NCBI RefSeq assembly: GCF_041360795.1
Contig: NZ_JBFUPW010000001.1
Location: forward strand, 1,054,001 to 1,118,000
Direction: 5' to 3'
Source: Arthrobacter_E sp041360795
GTDB taxonomy: Bacteria; Actinomycetota; Actinomycetes; Actinomycetales; Micrococcaceae
DNA: 64,000 nt
Below the pieces are notes generated by a model. That model was given only the letters and a program-made list of their open reading frames with translations, searched no databases and had not been told where the DNA came from. Both the position numbers and the translations under genes were made by a program. Shown here piece by piece: positions 34,812 to 41,969 of this stretch (its first letter is position 1; each line of letters begins with the position of its first letter).

Positions 34812-35435
34812 GTGATGGGTGGCACCTTTGATCCGATCCACCATGGGCACTTGGTGGCCGCCAGTGAGGTGGCCGCCAAGTTCCATTTGGACGAAGTGGT
34901 CTTCGTCCCCACCGGCGAGCCCTGGCAGAAAGCCAAGAAGAAGGTCAGCCCGGCCGAACACCGTTATCTCATGACGGTGATCGCCACGGCCTCGAATCCG
35001 CGCTTCACCGTCAGCCGTGTCGACATCGACCGTGCAGGTCCCACCTACACGATCGACACGCTCCGGGATCTCCACCGTCTGCGTCCGGGCTCCGACCTGT
35101 TCTTCATCACGGGTGCCGATGCCATGGCCCAGATCGTCTCCTGGAAGGACTCCGAGGAACTCTGGAAGCTGGCTCACTTCGTGGGCGTCACCCGGCCCGG
35201 GCACGAACTCGACGCCCTGGGCCGTGAGGATGTCAGCCTCCTGGAGGTGCCGGCCATGGCGATCTCCTCCACGGATTGCCGCGCCCGCGTGGCCGAGGGA
35301 AATCCGGTGTGGTACCTCGTGCCGGACGGTGTTGTGCAGTACATTGCCAAGTACGGCCTGTACGAACGCGATGCGGCATCTTCTGTCCCGGGGAACCCTG
35401 ACGTGCTGCCGTCCGTTCCTTCACGGGGACGCTGA
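34812..35435 (+). CDS. nadD: Nicotinate-nucleotide adenylyltransferase
   Basis: It adenylates nicotinate mononucleotide in NAD synthesis. The nucleotidyltransferase motif GGTFDPIHHGHL (HxGH type) lies at the N-terminus and ISSTDCRARVAEG (ISST motif) near residues 155-167. From GTG 34812 the protein has 207 residues, but the first beta strand (usually RxGVMGGTFDP) would be cut. In frame, HRLGV precedes this codon, and no ATG, GTG or TTG exists farther up. An ATT at 34770, 2 nt after the previous stop and behind CAGGGA, could be a rare start adding 14 residues. Confidence 0.93.
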   Translation: MMGGTFDPIHHGHLVAASEVAAKFHLDEVVFVPTGEPWQKAKKKVSPAEHRYLMTVIATASNPRFTVSRVDIDRAGPTYTIDTLRDLHRLRPGSDLFFITGADAMAQIVSWKDSEELWKLAHFVGVTRPGHELDALGREDVSLLEVPAMAISSTDCRARVAEGNPVWYLVPDGVVQYIAKYGLYERDAASSVPGNPDVLPSVPSRGR

Positions 35436-35504
35436 ACACTTGAACGGCGGGGCGGGCCTTTCGCGGGCACCCCGCACCATTGAACGGAACTGGATGATTA
35501 ACTG

Positions 35505-37082
35505 ATGAGTCAGGAAGAGCAGCCTTTCCGCACACGACGAGAACTGCGTGAGGCGCGCGAGCGGGCAACGGTGCAGACCACCGCTGCGGACTCGCCGACT
35601 CCTGACGCTCAGCAGGACGAGCCCACGGGAGGCGGCTCAGTCGCGCCCGCGGCCGACAACGCCGACAAGCCAGTTCGGACTCCCGCGGCAAGCGGGCAGA
35701 CCGCCCCTCCCACGGGCCGCACGCGCCGCGTCGCCGAAGGTCCGATCGACGCCGAGCCGGTACGTACGGAACGCAGCTCGCAGCTGCGGGCGCGGGACCG
35801 CGCCGCGCTCCGGGCCATCAAGGATCTCGCGGAGAAGGAAGAACAGCTCAGCGGTGGCACGCCCACCCGCAGGCAGCGACGGCTCCAGGAACTGGCCCTC
35901 GAGACGAGGCAACGGCCCGTGGTGCCGATGCCCCCGTCCGACGGCGCCGGGCCTGGACAGAGCGGTTCGGGCGATGAAGGCACAGGGCGCCCCGCTATGG
36001 GCGTCAGCCTCGGCCCAGTCCCCGGCACTGGAGCGGTGCGAGTCGTCCCGAAGAGCGCGGGGGAGCCCCTTCCCGAGGACATGAGCCTCGAGGAGGCGCT
36101 GGCGGAGCGTGAGCGGTTCACCGCCCAGGCCCAGGAGTACTTCGCGAAGCTCGCCGAGAACCCCGGCGCGGCTCCCGGCGAGGTGGACCAGGACGTCCTG
36201 GCCGAGCAGATCGCCATGGCGGAACGCGCCGCGATCCTCAACCAGCGCGCGCAGCGCAAGGAAGAGCTCGCCCGGGAGGCGGAGAACGCCAAAGCCGGAC
36301 CCAAGCCTTCCTTCGCTCCGGCCACCGCCCACAATCTCGGGGCCGTGTCCCGGGAGGAGACGGTCGAGGTGCCCGGTGTGGCCCACCCCGTCATCAAGGC
36401 TCCGACCACTCAGGTCCAGATCCCGGTGCCGCCCCGCAAGCCGCAGAAGCCGGCGGCCGCCCCGACCGCGCCCGGGCCGGGCGAGGAAATTGCGCCTGAG
36501 ACGGTCCAGGTGCAGCGTGTGCCCGCACCGGGTTCGGAGTCCGTCGAGCCGGAGACGAGGGCGACGACGGCGGCAGCTCAGCCGGAGGCCCCCGTGCCGG
36601 GTTCGGCGAACCACGGGAAGAAGGGCGGCAAGGGGCGCAAGCCCGGACGCCGCGCACAGCTGCTGGCTCAGGCGGAGGCCCTCGCCAGCGCCGGAGAGAC
36701 TGAGGGGGAGGCGGCCGGCGTCGTCGTTCCTGCGGCCGATGGTCCGGCGCCGGAGACGCAGAATCTCGGCAAGGTCTTCACCCCGACGGTTCCGGTGGCC
36801 GCGCCCGTGACGGTGGCGGAGCCCGCGCCCGCGCCGCGCGATGCGGCCCGGCAGACACCCGTCAAGCCTGCGGCCGCGCCGCAGGCTGCGCCTGGCGCTG
36901 TGGCCGTGGAATCGCGTCCGGTCGCCGCGCGGGACGCACATGGTCTGGACCCGCTGGACGTAGGCACGGCCGGCGTGCATGTCGCCACGCGGCTGCGGCT
37001 GTTGTACTGGGGTGTGCTGGCGCTGGGCGGCGTGGCGCTGGTGGTCGGTGTGATCCTGGCCATCTCCGCCGGTGGCCGCTGA
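35505..37082 (+). CDS. Low-complexity protein with C-terminal membrane anchor
   Basis: A 525-residue protein of unknown function, rich in Pro, Ala, Glu, Arg and Gln. The N-terminus (RTRRELREARERA) is basic and helical, and charged coiled-coil-like stretches lie near residues 185-265. A single hydrophobic segment at about 500-521 is followed by only a few residues. This would anchor a long disordered domain at the membrane. It stands between nadD and rsfS, a position where Arthrobacter-like genomes carry such a protein. No catalytic domain was recognised. Confidence 0.75.
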   Translation: MSQEEQPFRTRRELREARERATVQTTAADSPTPDAQQDEPTGGGSVAPAADNADKPVRTPAASGQTAPPTGRTRRVAEGPIDAEPVRTERSSQLRARDRAALRAIKDLAEKEEQLSGGTPTRRQRRLQELALETRQRPVVPMPPSDGAGPGQSGSGDEGTGRPAMGVSLGPVPGTGAVRVVPKSAGEPLPEDMSLEEALAERERFTAQAQEYFAKLAENPGAAPGEVDQDVLAEQIAMAERAAILNQRAQRKEELAREAENAKAGPKPSFAPATAHNLGAVSREETVEVPGVAHPVIKAPTTQVQIPVPPRKPQKPAAAPTAPGPGEEIAPETVQVQRVPAPGSESVEPETRATTAAAQPEAPVPGSANHGKKGGKGRKPGRRAQLLAQAEALASAGETEGEAAGVVVPAADGPAPETQNLGKVFTPTVPVAAPVTVAEPAPAPRDAARQTPVKPAAAPQAAPGAVAVESRPVAARDAHGLDPLDVGTAGVHVATRLRLLYWGVLALGGVALVVGVILAISAGGR

Positions 37083-37150
37083 CCGCAGGGATTAGAATTG
37101 AATGATGCTGGCATCCGTCCAGCGGCAACTGTGTGTGACAAAGGAGACCT

Positions 37151-37552
37151 GTGAGCGCTAGCTCTTCCGCGATTGAAACGGCCCGACTGATCGGCAAGGC
37201 AGCTGATGACAAGCAGGCCGAGGAGATCCTGGCTCTGGACGTCAGTGAGCGCATGCCGTTCTCCGACATCTTCGTCATCGCCTCCGCCGCTTCCGAACGG
37301 CAGGTCAAGTCCATCGCCGACGAGATCGAGGAGCAGCTGATCGCCAGCGGCCGCAAGATCCTCCGTCAGGAAGGCCGCGCGGCCGGTCGGTGGATCCTCC
37401 TGGACTTCTCCGATGTGATCGTCCATGTCCAGCACGGCGAAGAGCGCGTCTTCTATGCGCTGGAACGCCTCTGGCAGGATTGCCCCGTGGTGGATCTCGA
37501 ACTTCCGGAGCACTCCGCCGCCGCGAGCGATGAGGACGAAGCCAGCGCCTGA
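37151..37552 (+). CDS. rsfS: Ribosomal silencing factor RsfS
   Basis: A 133-residue Iojap-family protein that binds L14 and blocks joining of ribosomal subunits under poor nutrition. Signatures: DVSERMPFSDIFVIASAASERQ cut short here, GRWILLDFSDVIVHVQ in the core, and ERVFYALERLW at the end. The GTG start follows AAAGGAG. TAGAAT at about 37091-37096 may be a -10 element, giving rsfS its own promoter after the preceding gene. Confidence 0.95.
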   Translation: MSASSSAIETARLIGKAADDKQAEEILALDVSERMPFSDIFVIASAASERQVKSIADEIEEQLIASGRKILRQEGRAAGRWILLDFSDVIVHVQHGEERVFYALERLWQDCPVVDLELPEHSAAASDEDEASA

Positions 37553-37653
37553 ACGGCCCGCTGATTTGCTGCTCATCCGGCTGATGGTCTACACTGGATG
37601 AGTTGCCCCGGCCGGGAAAGCAGGCTTGATCGGCGGGGTGGACAAGTGAATAC

Positions 37654-37726
37654 GGGGGTATGGCGCAGTTGGTAGCGCGTCTGCATGGCATGCAGAAGGT
37701 CAGGGGTTCGAATCCCCTTACCTCCA
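37654..37726 (+). tRNA. tRNA-Ala (anticodon GGC)
   Basis: Acceptor stem GGGGGTA/TACCTCC with a G-T pair, D-arm TGGCGCAGTTGGTAGCGC, anticodon stem-loop TCTGCATGGCATGCAGA with GGC in positions 34-36, T-arm GGGGTTCGAATCCCC, discriminator A. CCA is not encoded. It reads alanine GCC/GCU. Confidence 0.96.
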
Positions 37727-37732
37727 CAGATG

Positions 37733-37758
37733 AAGGGCCGGTCGAGAGACCGGCCCTT
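37733..37758 (+). terminator. Terminator of tRNA-Ala
   Basis: A perfect 11-bp stem (37733-37743 with 37748-37758) with the loop GAGA, followed by CGGCGTTT. Confidence 0.8.
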
Positions 37759-37847
37759 CGGCGTTTCCGGGGTCGGCCTCTGCGGCGCACGACGCTTGCG
37801 GCACAAGGGGTCTTGCGCAGGCGGTCCTGCCCGCGAAGACTGAAGGC

Positions 37848-38222
37848 ATGATCGGAAGCCTGAGTGGAATCGTCATCGACTGCCCTGACCCTCGCGTCCT
37901 CGCCCCCTTCTACGAAGCGCTGCTGGGCGCGTCGAGGACTTATGAGGACGAGGAGTGGATCTCGCTGGACCTGGGTCCGGGCCTGCCGTCCCTGGACCTG
38001 CAGCGGACCGAGAAGTTCCACGCACCGGACTGGACCTCTGGAGATCCCGCTCAGCAGCTTCACCTGGACGTGCGCGTGGAGGACTTCGAGGAGGGCGAAG
38101 CGGCGGTTCTCGCCGCTGGCGCGACCCTTCTGGAGGGGTCTGAGGACCACCCGGGGTTCCGCGTCTACGCAGATCCCGTCGGACACCCCTTCTGCCTGGT
38201 CCGGCCCCGAAGCGACAGCTGA
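37848..38222 (+). CDS. VOC-superfamily (glyoxalase-like) protein
   Basis: A 124-residue protein with two beta-alpha-beta-beta-beta halves. The N-terminal half reads GIVIDCPDPRVLAPFYEALLGA; the C-terminal half has LHLDVRVEDFEEGEAAVLAAGA and ends in YADPVGHPFCLVRP, the usual signature of the glyoxalase-like_6 branch. A metal-binding or resistance role is possible, but the substrate cannot be told. ATG with GAAGG upstream. Its 3' end is 10 nt from the convergent gene. Confidence 0.85.
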   Translation: MIGSLSGIVIDCPDPRVLAPFYEALLGASRTYEDEEWISLDLGPGLPSLDLQRTEKFHAPDWTSGDPAQQLHLDVRVEDFEEGEAAVLAAGATLLEGSEDHPGFRVYADPVGHPFCLVRPRSDS

Positions 38223-38232
38223 GGCGCCACGG

Positions 38233-39060
38233 TCAGTCCTGTTCGTCGGCCTCGGCCAGAGCGTCGGCGAAGTCATGGGCCTCGCTGCACACCAGGAAGC
38301 TGACCGTCTCCACCGCATCGTCGACGAGATCGGGGTAGGCGGACCTGACCGCCGATTGGGCCGACTCCTTGATGCGGTTCCACTCACGCCGTCGTTGTTC
38401 GCCCTGCTCTCCGCCGTCCCAGCCCGGTGACATCGGCATGCCGGAAGTCGCGCGCTCGGCGACAGCGATGACTTCGAGGACCTGCGGCAGGAGTTCGGGC
38501 TCGACGGCGGAGGAGTGGCGCGCGGGTGTCTTCCCTCCCTGCGCATAGCGTCCGGTGTACTTCAGCAGCGCCGCGTCGAGCGGACCGAGACGGACACCTC
38601 GCGCGGCCCGCCGCTGATCGGCGTCGTACTCCCACATGCGGTTCCAGTCGGAGTATTGCGTGGCGGTGCGGACGGCGTCCTTGACCTTGCCGCGCTCCAG
38701 CGGTGGGATGTCGGCGCCCTGGGCGACGAGCTGTCGTTTGTCCCACGGGATGCGACGGAACAGCGCGTCGATCTCCTGAGGCGTCCCGAACAGGATCGGG
38801 TCGAGGAGGGCCATTGCCGCAGGAGTCTTGAGCGGGCCTTTGATCCCGGCGTCGTAACAGAGCGGCAGGAACGCGCTCCAGAGCAGGAGGTGACGTTCCA
38901 GGTCGTGCTGGATGACCTCGAGCTGGGGCTCGGTGAGGGGAATGCTGAACTCGCGAGGGTCATGGTTGGCATCGGCTCCACCTACGATGCGGAGGCTGAG
39001 AGCTCCGCCCTCTCGGATGGCGGTCGGCATCCAGGGGTCTCTGCTGAAGACGACGGTCAT
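38233..39060 (-). CDS. Uncharacterised 275-aa protein
   Basis: I do not recognise a family with certainty. The protein is soluble, Arg-rich in the middle and Glu/Asp-rich at the end. A compact beta N-terminus (TVVFSRDPWMPTAIREGGALSLRIVGG) precedes a helical body with a possible helix ending in CSEAHDFADALAEADEQD. The ATG at 39060 has AGGAG 6 nt upstream. Its promoter region contains a hairpin (39134-39158) and three palindromes, next to the AfsA-type signalling genes, so control by the neighbouring regulator is possible but unproven. Confidence 0.7.
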   Translation of the reverse strand: MTVVFSRDPWMPTAIREGGALSLRIVGGADANHDPREFSIPLTEPQLEVIQHDLERHLLLWSAFLPLCYDAGIKGPLKTPAAMALLDPILFGTPQEIDALFRRIPWDKRQLVAQGADIPPLERGKVKDAVRTATQYSDWNRMWEYDADQRRAARGVRLGPLDAALLKYTGRYAQGGKTPARHSSAVEPELLPQVLEVIAVAERATSGMPMSPGWDGGEQGEQRRREWNRIKESAQSAVRSAYPDLVDDAVETVSFLVCSEAHDFADALAEADEQD

Positions 39061-39133
39061 GGAGCGCTCCTCATGGTGCCGGCCGGGAGTGGTGGGCGGG
39101 TACAGCAAACCCCGGAAACATCCCTTAAAGCAA

Positions 39134-39158
39134 GAGGTGCGGCCAGTGACCGCACCTC
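39134..39158 (-). terminator. Hairpin with T-rich 3' side upstream of the 38233-39060 gene
   Basis: Arms GAGGTGCGG and CCGCACCTC (9 bp, 7-nt loop) are followed on the minus strand by TTGCTTT. It is about 125 nt past the epimerase stop, so it can end that transcript, or act as an attenuator in the leader of the next gene. Confidence 0.6.
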
Positions 39159-39184
39159 CCCCCAATCCAGCTTCGCTGACAGAT

Positions 39185-39262
39185 CAACCGAGCTCGGTTG
39201 GTGGTATCAACGCTCTTAGTCTATTCCTGGACCAGGAAGTAAACAAACCGTTCAGCCGGTTT
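39185..39262. promoter_or_regulatory. Cluster of three palindromes (candidate operators)
   Basis: Within 78 bp: CAACCGAG|CTCGGTTG (39185-39200, perfect); TTCCTGG-A-CCAGGAA (39224-39238, perfect); and AAACCG-N6-CGGTTT (39245-39262) flanked by CA-rich and T-rich sequence. The first and third share an AACCG core in inverted order. They lie between the epimerase stop and the start of the 38233-39060 gene. The third can also fold as a weak terminator of the epimerase gene. Confidence 0.5.
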
Positions 39263-39282
39263 TGCACCATATGATCGTATTG

Positions 39283-40254
39283 TTATCTCCCGGTGATCTT
39301 CGTCCGGTACCAGGCCCAATCGGCGGCATCCGGCAAGGGATCGGCCTCTGAATTCCACCCCGTGACGTCGCGAAGCCCGGCCCCCGAATACCAGTGGTCC
39401 CGCGTGACCAGGTCCACTTGATGAGCGGTGAATCCGGCCTTCGTCAGGGCGTCGCGTCCCACGTCCTCGGGCCCGAACGCCGGGGCGGGGAGGCGCAGTT
39501 CGGCGGAGACCTTCGTCAGCAATTCCGCTGCCGTGACCGGTCGCGATCCGACAGCGTGGAAGGCCCGTCCATGATGTTTCGGTGAAAGGGCGAGGCGAGC
39601 AGCCATTTCTCCCAGTTCTCTCACTCCGATGAGCGATAACAATGCCGACCCATCGCCCGGCCAAACCCTGGTCCGGAGCATTTTCACCAGGCCTGGAATG
39701 AACCATTGGTCGCCGGCGCCGAAAACCAGATTCGGCCTGATGACGGTGCCGCCGCTGTGAAGAACCATGCGGTCGGCTTCCGCTCGCGCGGCGCTGACCG
39801 GAGACTGTGGGGAATAGGTGCGGTCCATTTCGGTGATGCCGTGGTGCGGACCGCTGCCGTACACGCTCGTGGTGCTGAGGTATACGAAGCGGTCGACACC
39901 GTGTCGGCGGCATTCCGTCAGAAAGTTCGCCGTGCCCTGACGATTGATCTCGTCCGCCAGCCGTGGATCCGCCCCGACGTACGAGGCGGCATGGATCACC
40001 ACGTCGACGCCGCCGAGCGCCTTCGCGAGGCTGTGAGGGTCTCTGAGGTCGCCGGGGACGGTGATAGCGTGTGAGGCGAGGGGACTCTCTGACGGATTCC
40101 GTGACAGTACGGTGAGCCGAACGCCCTCGGCGCCCAGGAGCGAAGCCGCGATCCGGCTTCCGATGAAGCCCGTGGAACCCACCAGGAGGATCGCCGTCGG
40201 ACCATCCACATCCCGGTGCGCCGTCTTGCCCGCCCCGGCGGTTGGGTCTTTCAT
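39283..40254 (-). CDS. NAD-dependent epimerase/dehydratase-like protein, possible butyrolactone-pathway reductase
   Basis: A 323-residue extended-SDR protein. The Rossmann motif GSTGFIGSR lies near residues 26-34, HAASYVGAD follows strand 4, and LSTTSVYGSG marks the catalytic serine region. At the usual YxxxK position the sequence reads SPVSAARAEAD, so Tyr is Val and Lys is Arg, which is unusual for an active enzyme. It is divergent from the TetR receptor-like gene with a 48-bp gap, and gene sets of this make-up (AfsA, TetR receptor, epimerase) are known from butyrolactone signalling loci. ATG 40254 has AGGAGG 12 nt upstream. Confidence 0.75.
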   Translation of the reverse strand: MKDPTAGAGKTAHRDVDGPTAILLVGSTGFIGSRIAASLLGAEGVRLTVLSRNPSESPLASHAITVPGDLRDPHSLAKALGGVDVVIHAASYVGADPRLADEINRQGTANFLTECRRHGVDRFVYLSTTSVYGSGPHHGITEMDRTYSPQSPVSAARAEADRMVLHSGGTVIRPNLVFGAGDQWFIPGLVKMLRTRVWPGDGSALLSLIGVRELGEMAARLALSPKHHGRAFHAVGSRPVTAAELLTKVSAELRLPAPAFGPEDVGRDALTKAGFTAHQVDLVTRDHWYSGAGLRDVTGWNSEADPLPDAADWAWYRTKITGR

Positions 40255-40302
40255 AGAGACAAGTATTCCTCCTGACCCCACGACGAAAGGTCCTCCTCCG
40301 CA
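40255..40302. promoter_or_regulatory. 48-bp divergent control region of epimerase and receptor
   Basis: The whole region between two divergent starts. A direct repeat of TCCTCCT, 23 bp apart, occurs on the plus strand; read on the other strand, one copy is the AGGAGG of the epimerase gene. No clear ARE-type palindrome was found here. Both promoters must overlap in this space or extend into the coding regions. Confidence 0.4.
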
Positions 40303-40926
40303 ATGCAGCAGCGGGCCATCGAAACCCGGAGTTCCGTCATCGAAGGTGCTTCAAAGGTTTTTGAAAGCGCTGGATACGGCAACGCCAGCCTCAGCGAGAT
40401 CTCCACGCAGTCGGAGGTCACCAAAGGCGCGTTGTATTTCCATTTCAAGTCGAAGGAGGAGATCGCCCTCGCGGTGATCGAGGCTCAGCACACTCGGTCG
40501 CGTGACGCGGGGGACAAAGTCACCGCCCTCGGGCAGAAGGCGCTGCCCACCATCATCGAACTCTGCCGCGTGTTCGGTCAGCAGTTGCTCGACGACGTCG
40601 TGGTCAGGGCCGGCATCCGCCTCACCTTCGAAGCCTCCGCCTTCGACGCCGACGTCACCGGGCCATATCAGGACTGGATCGACACCATGGCTTTTCTGGC
40701 GTCCCAGGCCCAGGCTGAGGGCGATATCCGCGACGATGTCGACGCGGCTGATTTCGCGCGGTACCTCGTGGCGTCCTTCACCGGGGTGCAGATGGTCTCC
40801 AACGTCTTGACGGGACGCGCGGACGTCATGGAGAGGATCCGTCAGATGTGGGCCTTCATGCTGCCGGCCATCGCCACGGATCTCCGGCGATGGGACACTC
40901 ACGAGCTGTTCGCCCCTCAGGCATAG
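40303..40926 (+). CDS. TetR-family regulator, gamma-butyrolactone-receptor-like (ArpA/ScbR type)
   Basis: A 207-residue regulator. The HTH covers about residues 29-56 (SLSEISTQSEVTKGALYFHF), and VTKGALYFHF is the recognition-helix sequence typical of ArpA, ScbR and CprB. In the ligand domain VVVRAGIRLTFE (99-110), PYQDW with W125, and FTGVQMVSNVLT (159-170) match the receptor pattern, including the conserved ligand-pocket tryptophan. It probably represses its own region and the AfsA or epimerase genes until a lactone binds. The ATG has only a weak AAAGG. The 3' end overlaps the afsA-like gene by 10 bp tail to tail. Confidence 0.82.
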   Translation: MQQRAIETRSSVIEGASKVFESAGYGNASLSEISTQSEVTKGALYFHFKSKEEIALAVIEAQHTRSRDAGDKVTALGQKALPTIIELCRVFGQQLLDDVVVRAGIRLTFEASAFDADVTGPYQDWIDTMAFLASQAQAEGDIRDDVDAADFARYLVASFTGVQMVSNVLTGRADVMERIRQMWAFMLPAIATDLRRWDTHELFAPQA

Positions 40927-41846
40927 AGGCCTCTGAACGACATCAAGGTGGTATCACCCGCCGTGATCTCGACGTGGGCGGTTCCAGCCTCGAGGATCAC
41001 GACGTTCACGGCCGCCTGATACCAGAGCTCCACGATGTGGTTGAACTCTGCGGCGAAACTCTCCAGATCGACGTCGGGCCGTCCCTCCGCCACACGGATC
41101 GCCTGGCGTGCGGCCTCCACCAGGAGCATTCCCGGGACGTGATCGAGAGGATGGTCGAAGAACACGGGGTGGGCGATGTCGACCACCAAGGGCCAGCTGG
41201 ACGGCTCCTGGGAGGCTCCCAGCAGCACATGCCGGCCGTCCCCGTGCCCCACCTGTGCGGCATCGAGGGCGCGGGCGGGCCGTGGACCCGGCGGCTCGGG
41301 TGAGACTTGGGACCGGAAACGCTGGTAGGTTCGCGCGTCCAGGATCCGTGCGGCGGCCGAGCCGGTTCCGATCCTGAGGTTTCCGGACATGAAGCGCGCC
41401 GAGACCTCCAGCGAGGTGAACATGCCGGCGCGCTCCTGGGACCGGACCACATCCAGGCCGACGGTCACTTCGGTGGGCCGTTGGGGGTCACGGTCGAAAG
41501 GCGAGACCTCCAAAACCAGGTGGGGCATGAGGAACTTGCGGTCCAGGGGGACCCCGCTGCTGTGGGCGAGCAGGATCACCGACTGCCGCAGAGTCTCCGC
41601 GAGGAGCATGGAATCAGGGCGACCGCCGGGGCCGCGGTAGAACACGTGCCAGCGGGGCCATTGAGCGCCCACGACGAAGTGATTCTCGTCCAGCCGCTGA
41701 ATCTCCGTCAGCAGGACCTCCGACAATGAGGTCTTGTGGACGAGCTCCCGTGGCACGGTGGCAGAGAAGTCAAGATGTCGGCCCCCGGCGTCCTGATGGA
41801 GGCCGGCTGTTCCCATCGGTCTCCCAGCCGTGGAATAAGCCGCCAT
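40917..41846 (-). CDS. afsA: AfsA/ScbA-family protein, putative gamma-butyrolactone (A-factor type) synthase
   Basis: A 309-residue protein with two AfsA hotdog repeats, the length of Streptomyces AfsA. Repeat 1 has VPRELVHKTSLSEVLLTE (31-48) and E84-x2-R87 (ETLRQ). Repeat 2 has FFDHPLDHVPGMLLVEAARQ (229-248) with E244-x2-R247. These Glu/Arg pairs correspond to those proposed as catalytic in ScbA. The enzyme joins a beta-ketoacyl group to dihydroxyacetone phosphate, the first step of butyrolactone signal synthesis. ATG 41846 follows GAGGGGG; a TTG at 41876 is an alternative. It lies beside the TetR receptor-like gene. Confidence 0.88.
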   Translation of the reverse strand: MAAYSTAGRPMGTAGLHQDAGGRHLDFSATVPRELVHKTSLSEVLLTEIQRLDENHFVVGAQWPRWHVFYRGPGGRPDSMLLAETLRQSVILLAHSSGVPLDRKFLMPHLVLEVSPFDRDPQRPTEVTVGLDVVRSQERAGMFTSLEVSARFMSGNLRIGTGSAAARILDARTYQRFRSQVSPEPPGPRPARALDAAQVGHGDGRHVLLGASQEPSSWPLVVDIAHPVFFDHPLDHVPGMLLVEAARQAIRVAEGRPDVDLESFAAEFNHIVELWYQAAVNVVILEAGTAHVEITAGDTTLMSFRGLYA

Positions 41847-41914
41847 GATGCGCCCCCTCGTGGCTTGATCGTACAACTCCGTGGAGCCCCCGGGGAGGGG
41901 CCGCCGTGAAATGA

Positions 41915-41952
41915 CAGGGGCGGTGCACCGGCGAACCGGTGCACCGCCCCTG
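41915..41952 (-). terminator. Terminator of the aldehyde dehydrogenase gene
   Basis: A 17-bp perfect stem (41915-41931 with 41936-41952) with a 4-nt loop, 18 nt after the stop. It separates this gene from afsA. Confidence 0.85.
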
Positions 41953-41969
41953 AACCGGGATCGACGTGA

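Noticed and set aside
40255..40302. ARE box in the receptor/epimerase gap
   Set aside because: No inverted repeat of the expected 22-bp type; only a short direct repeat that is partly a Shine-Dalgarno sequence.
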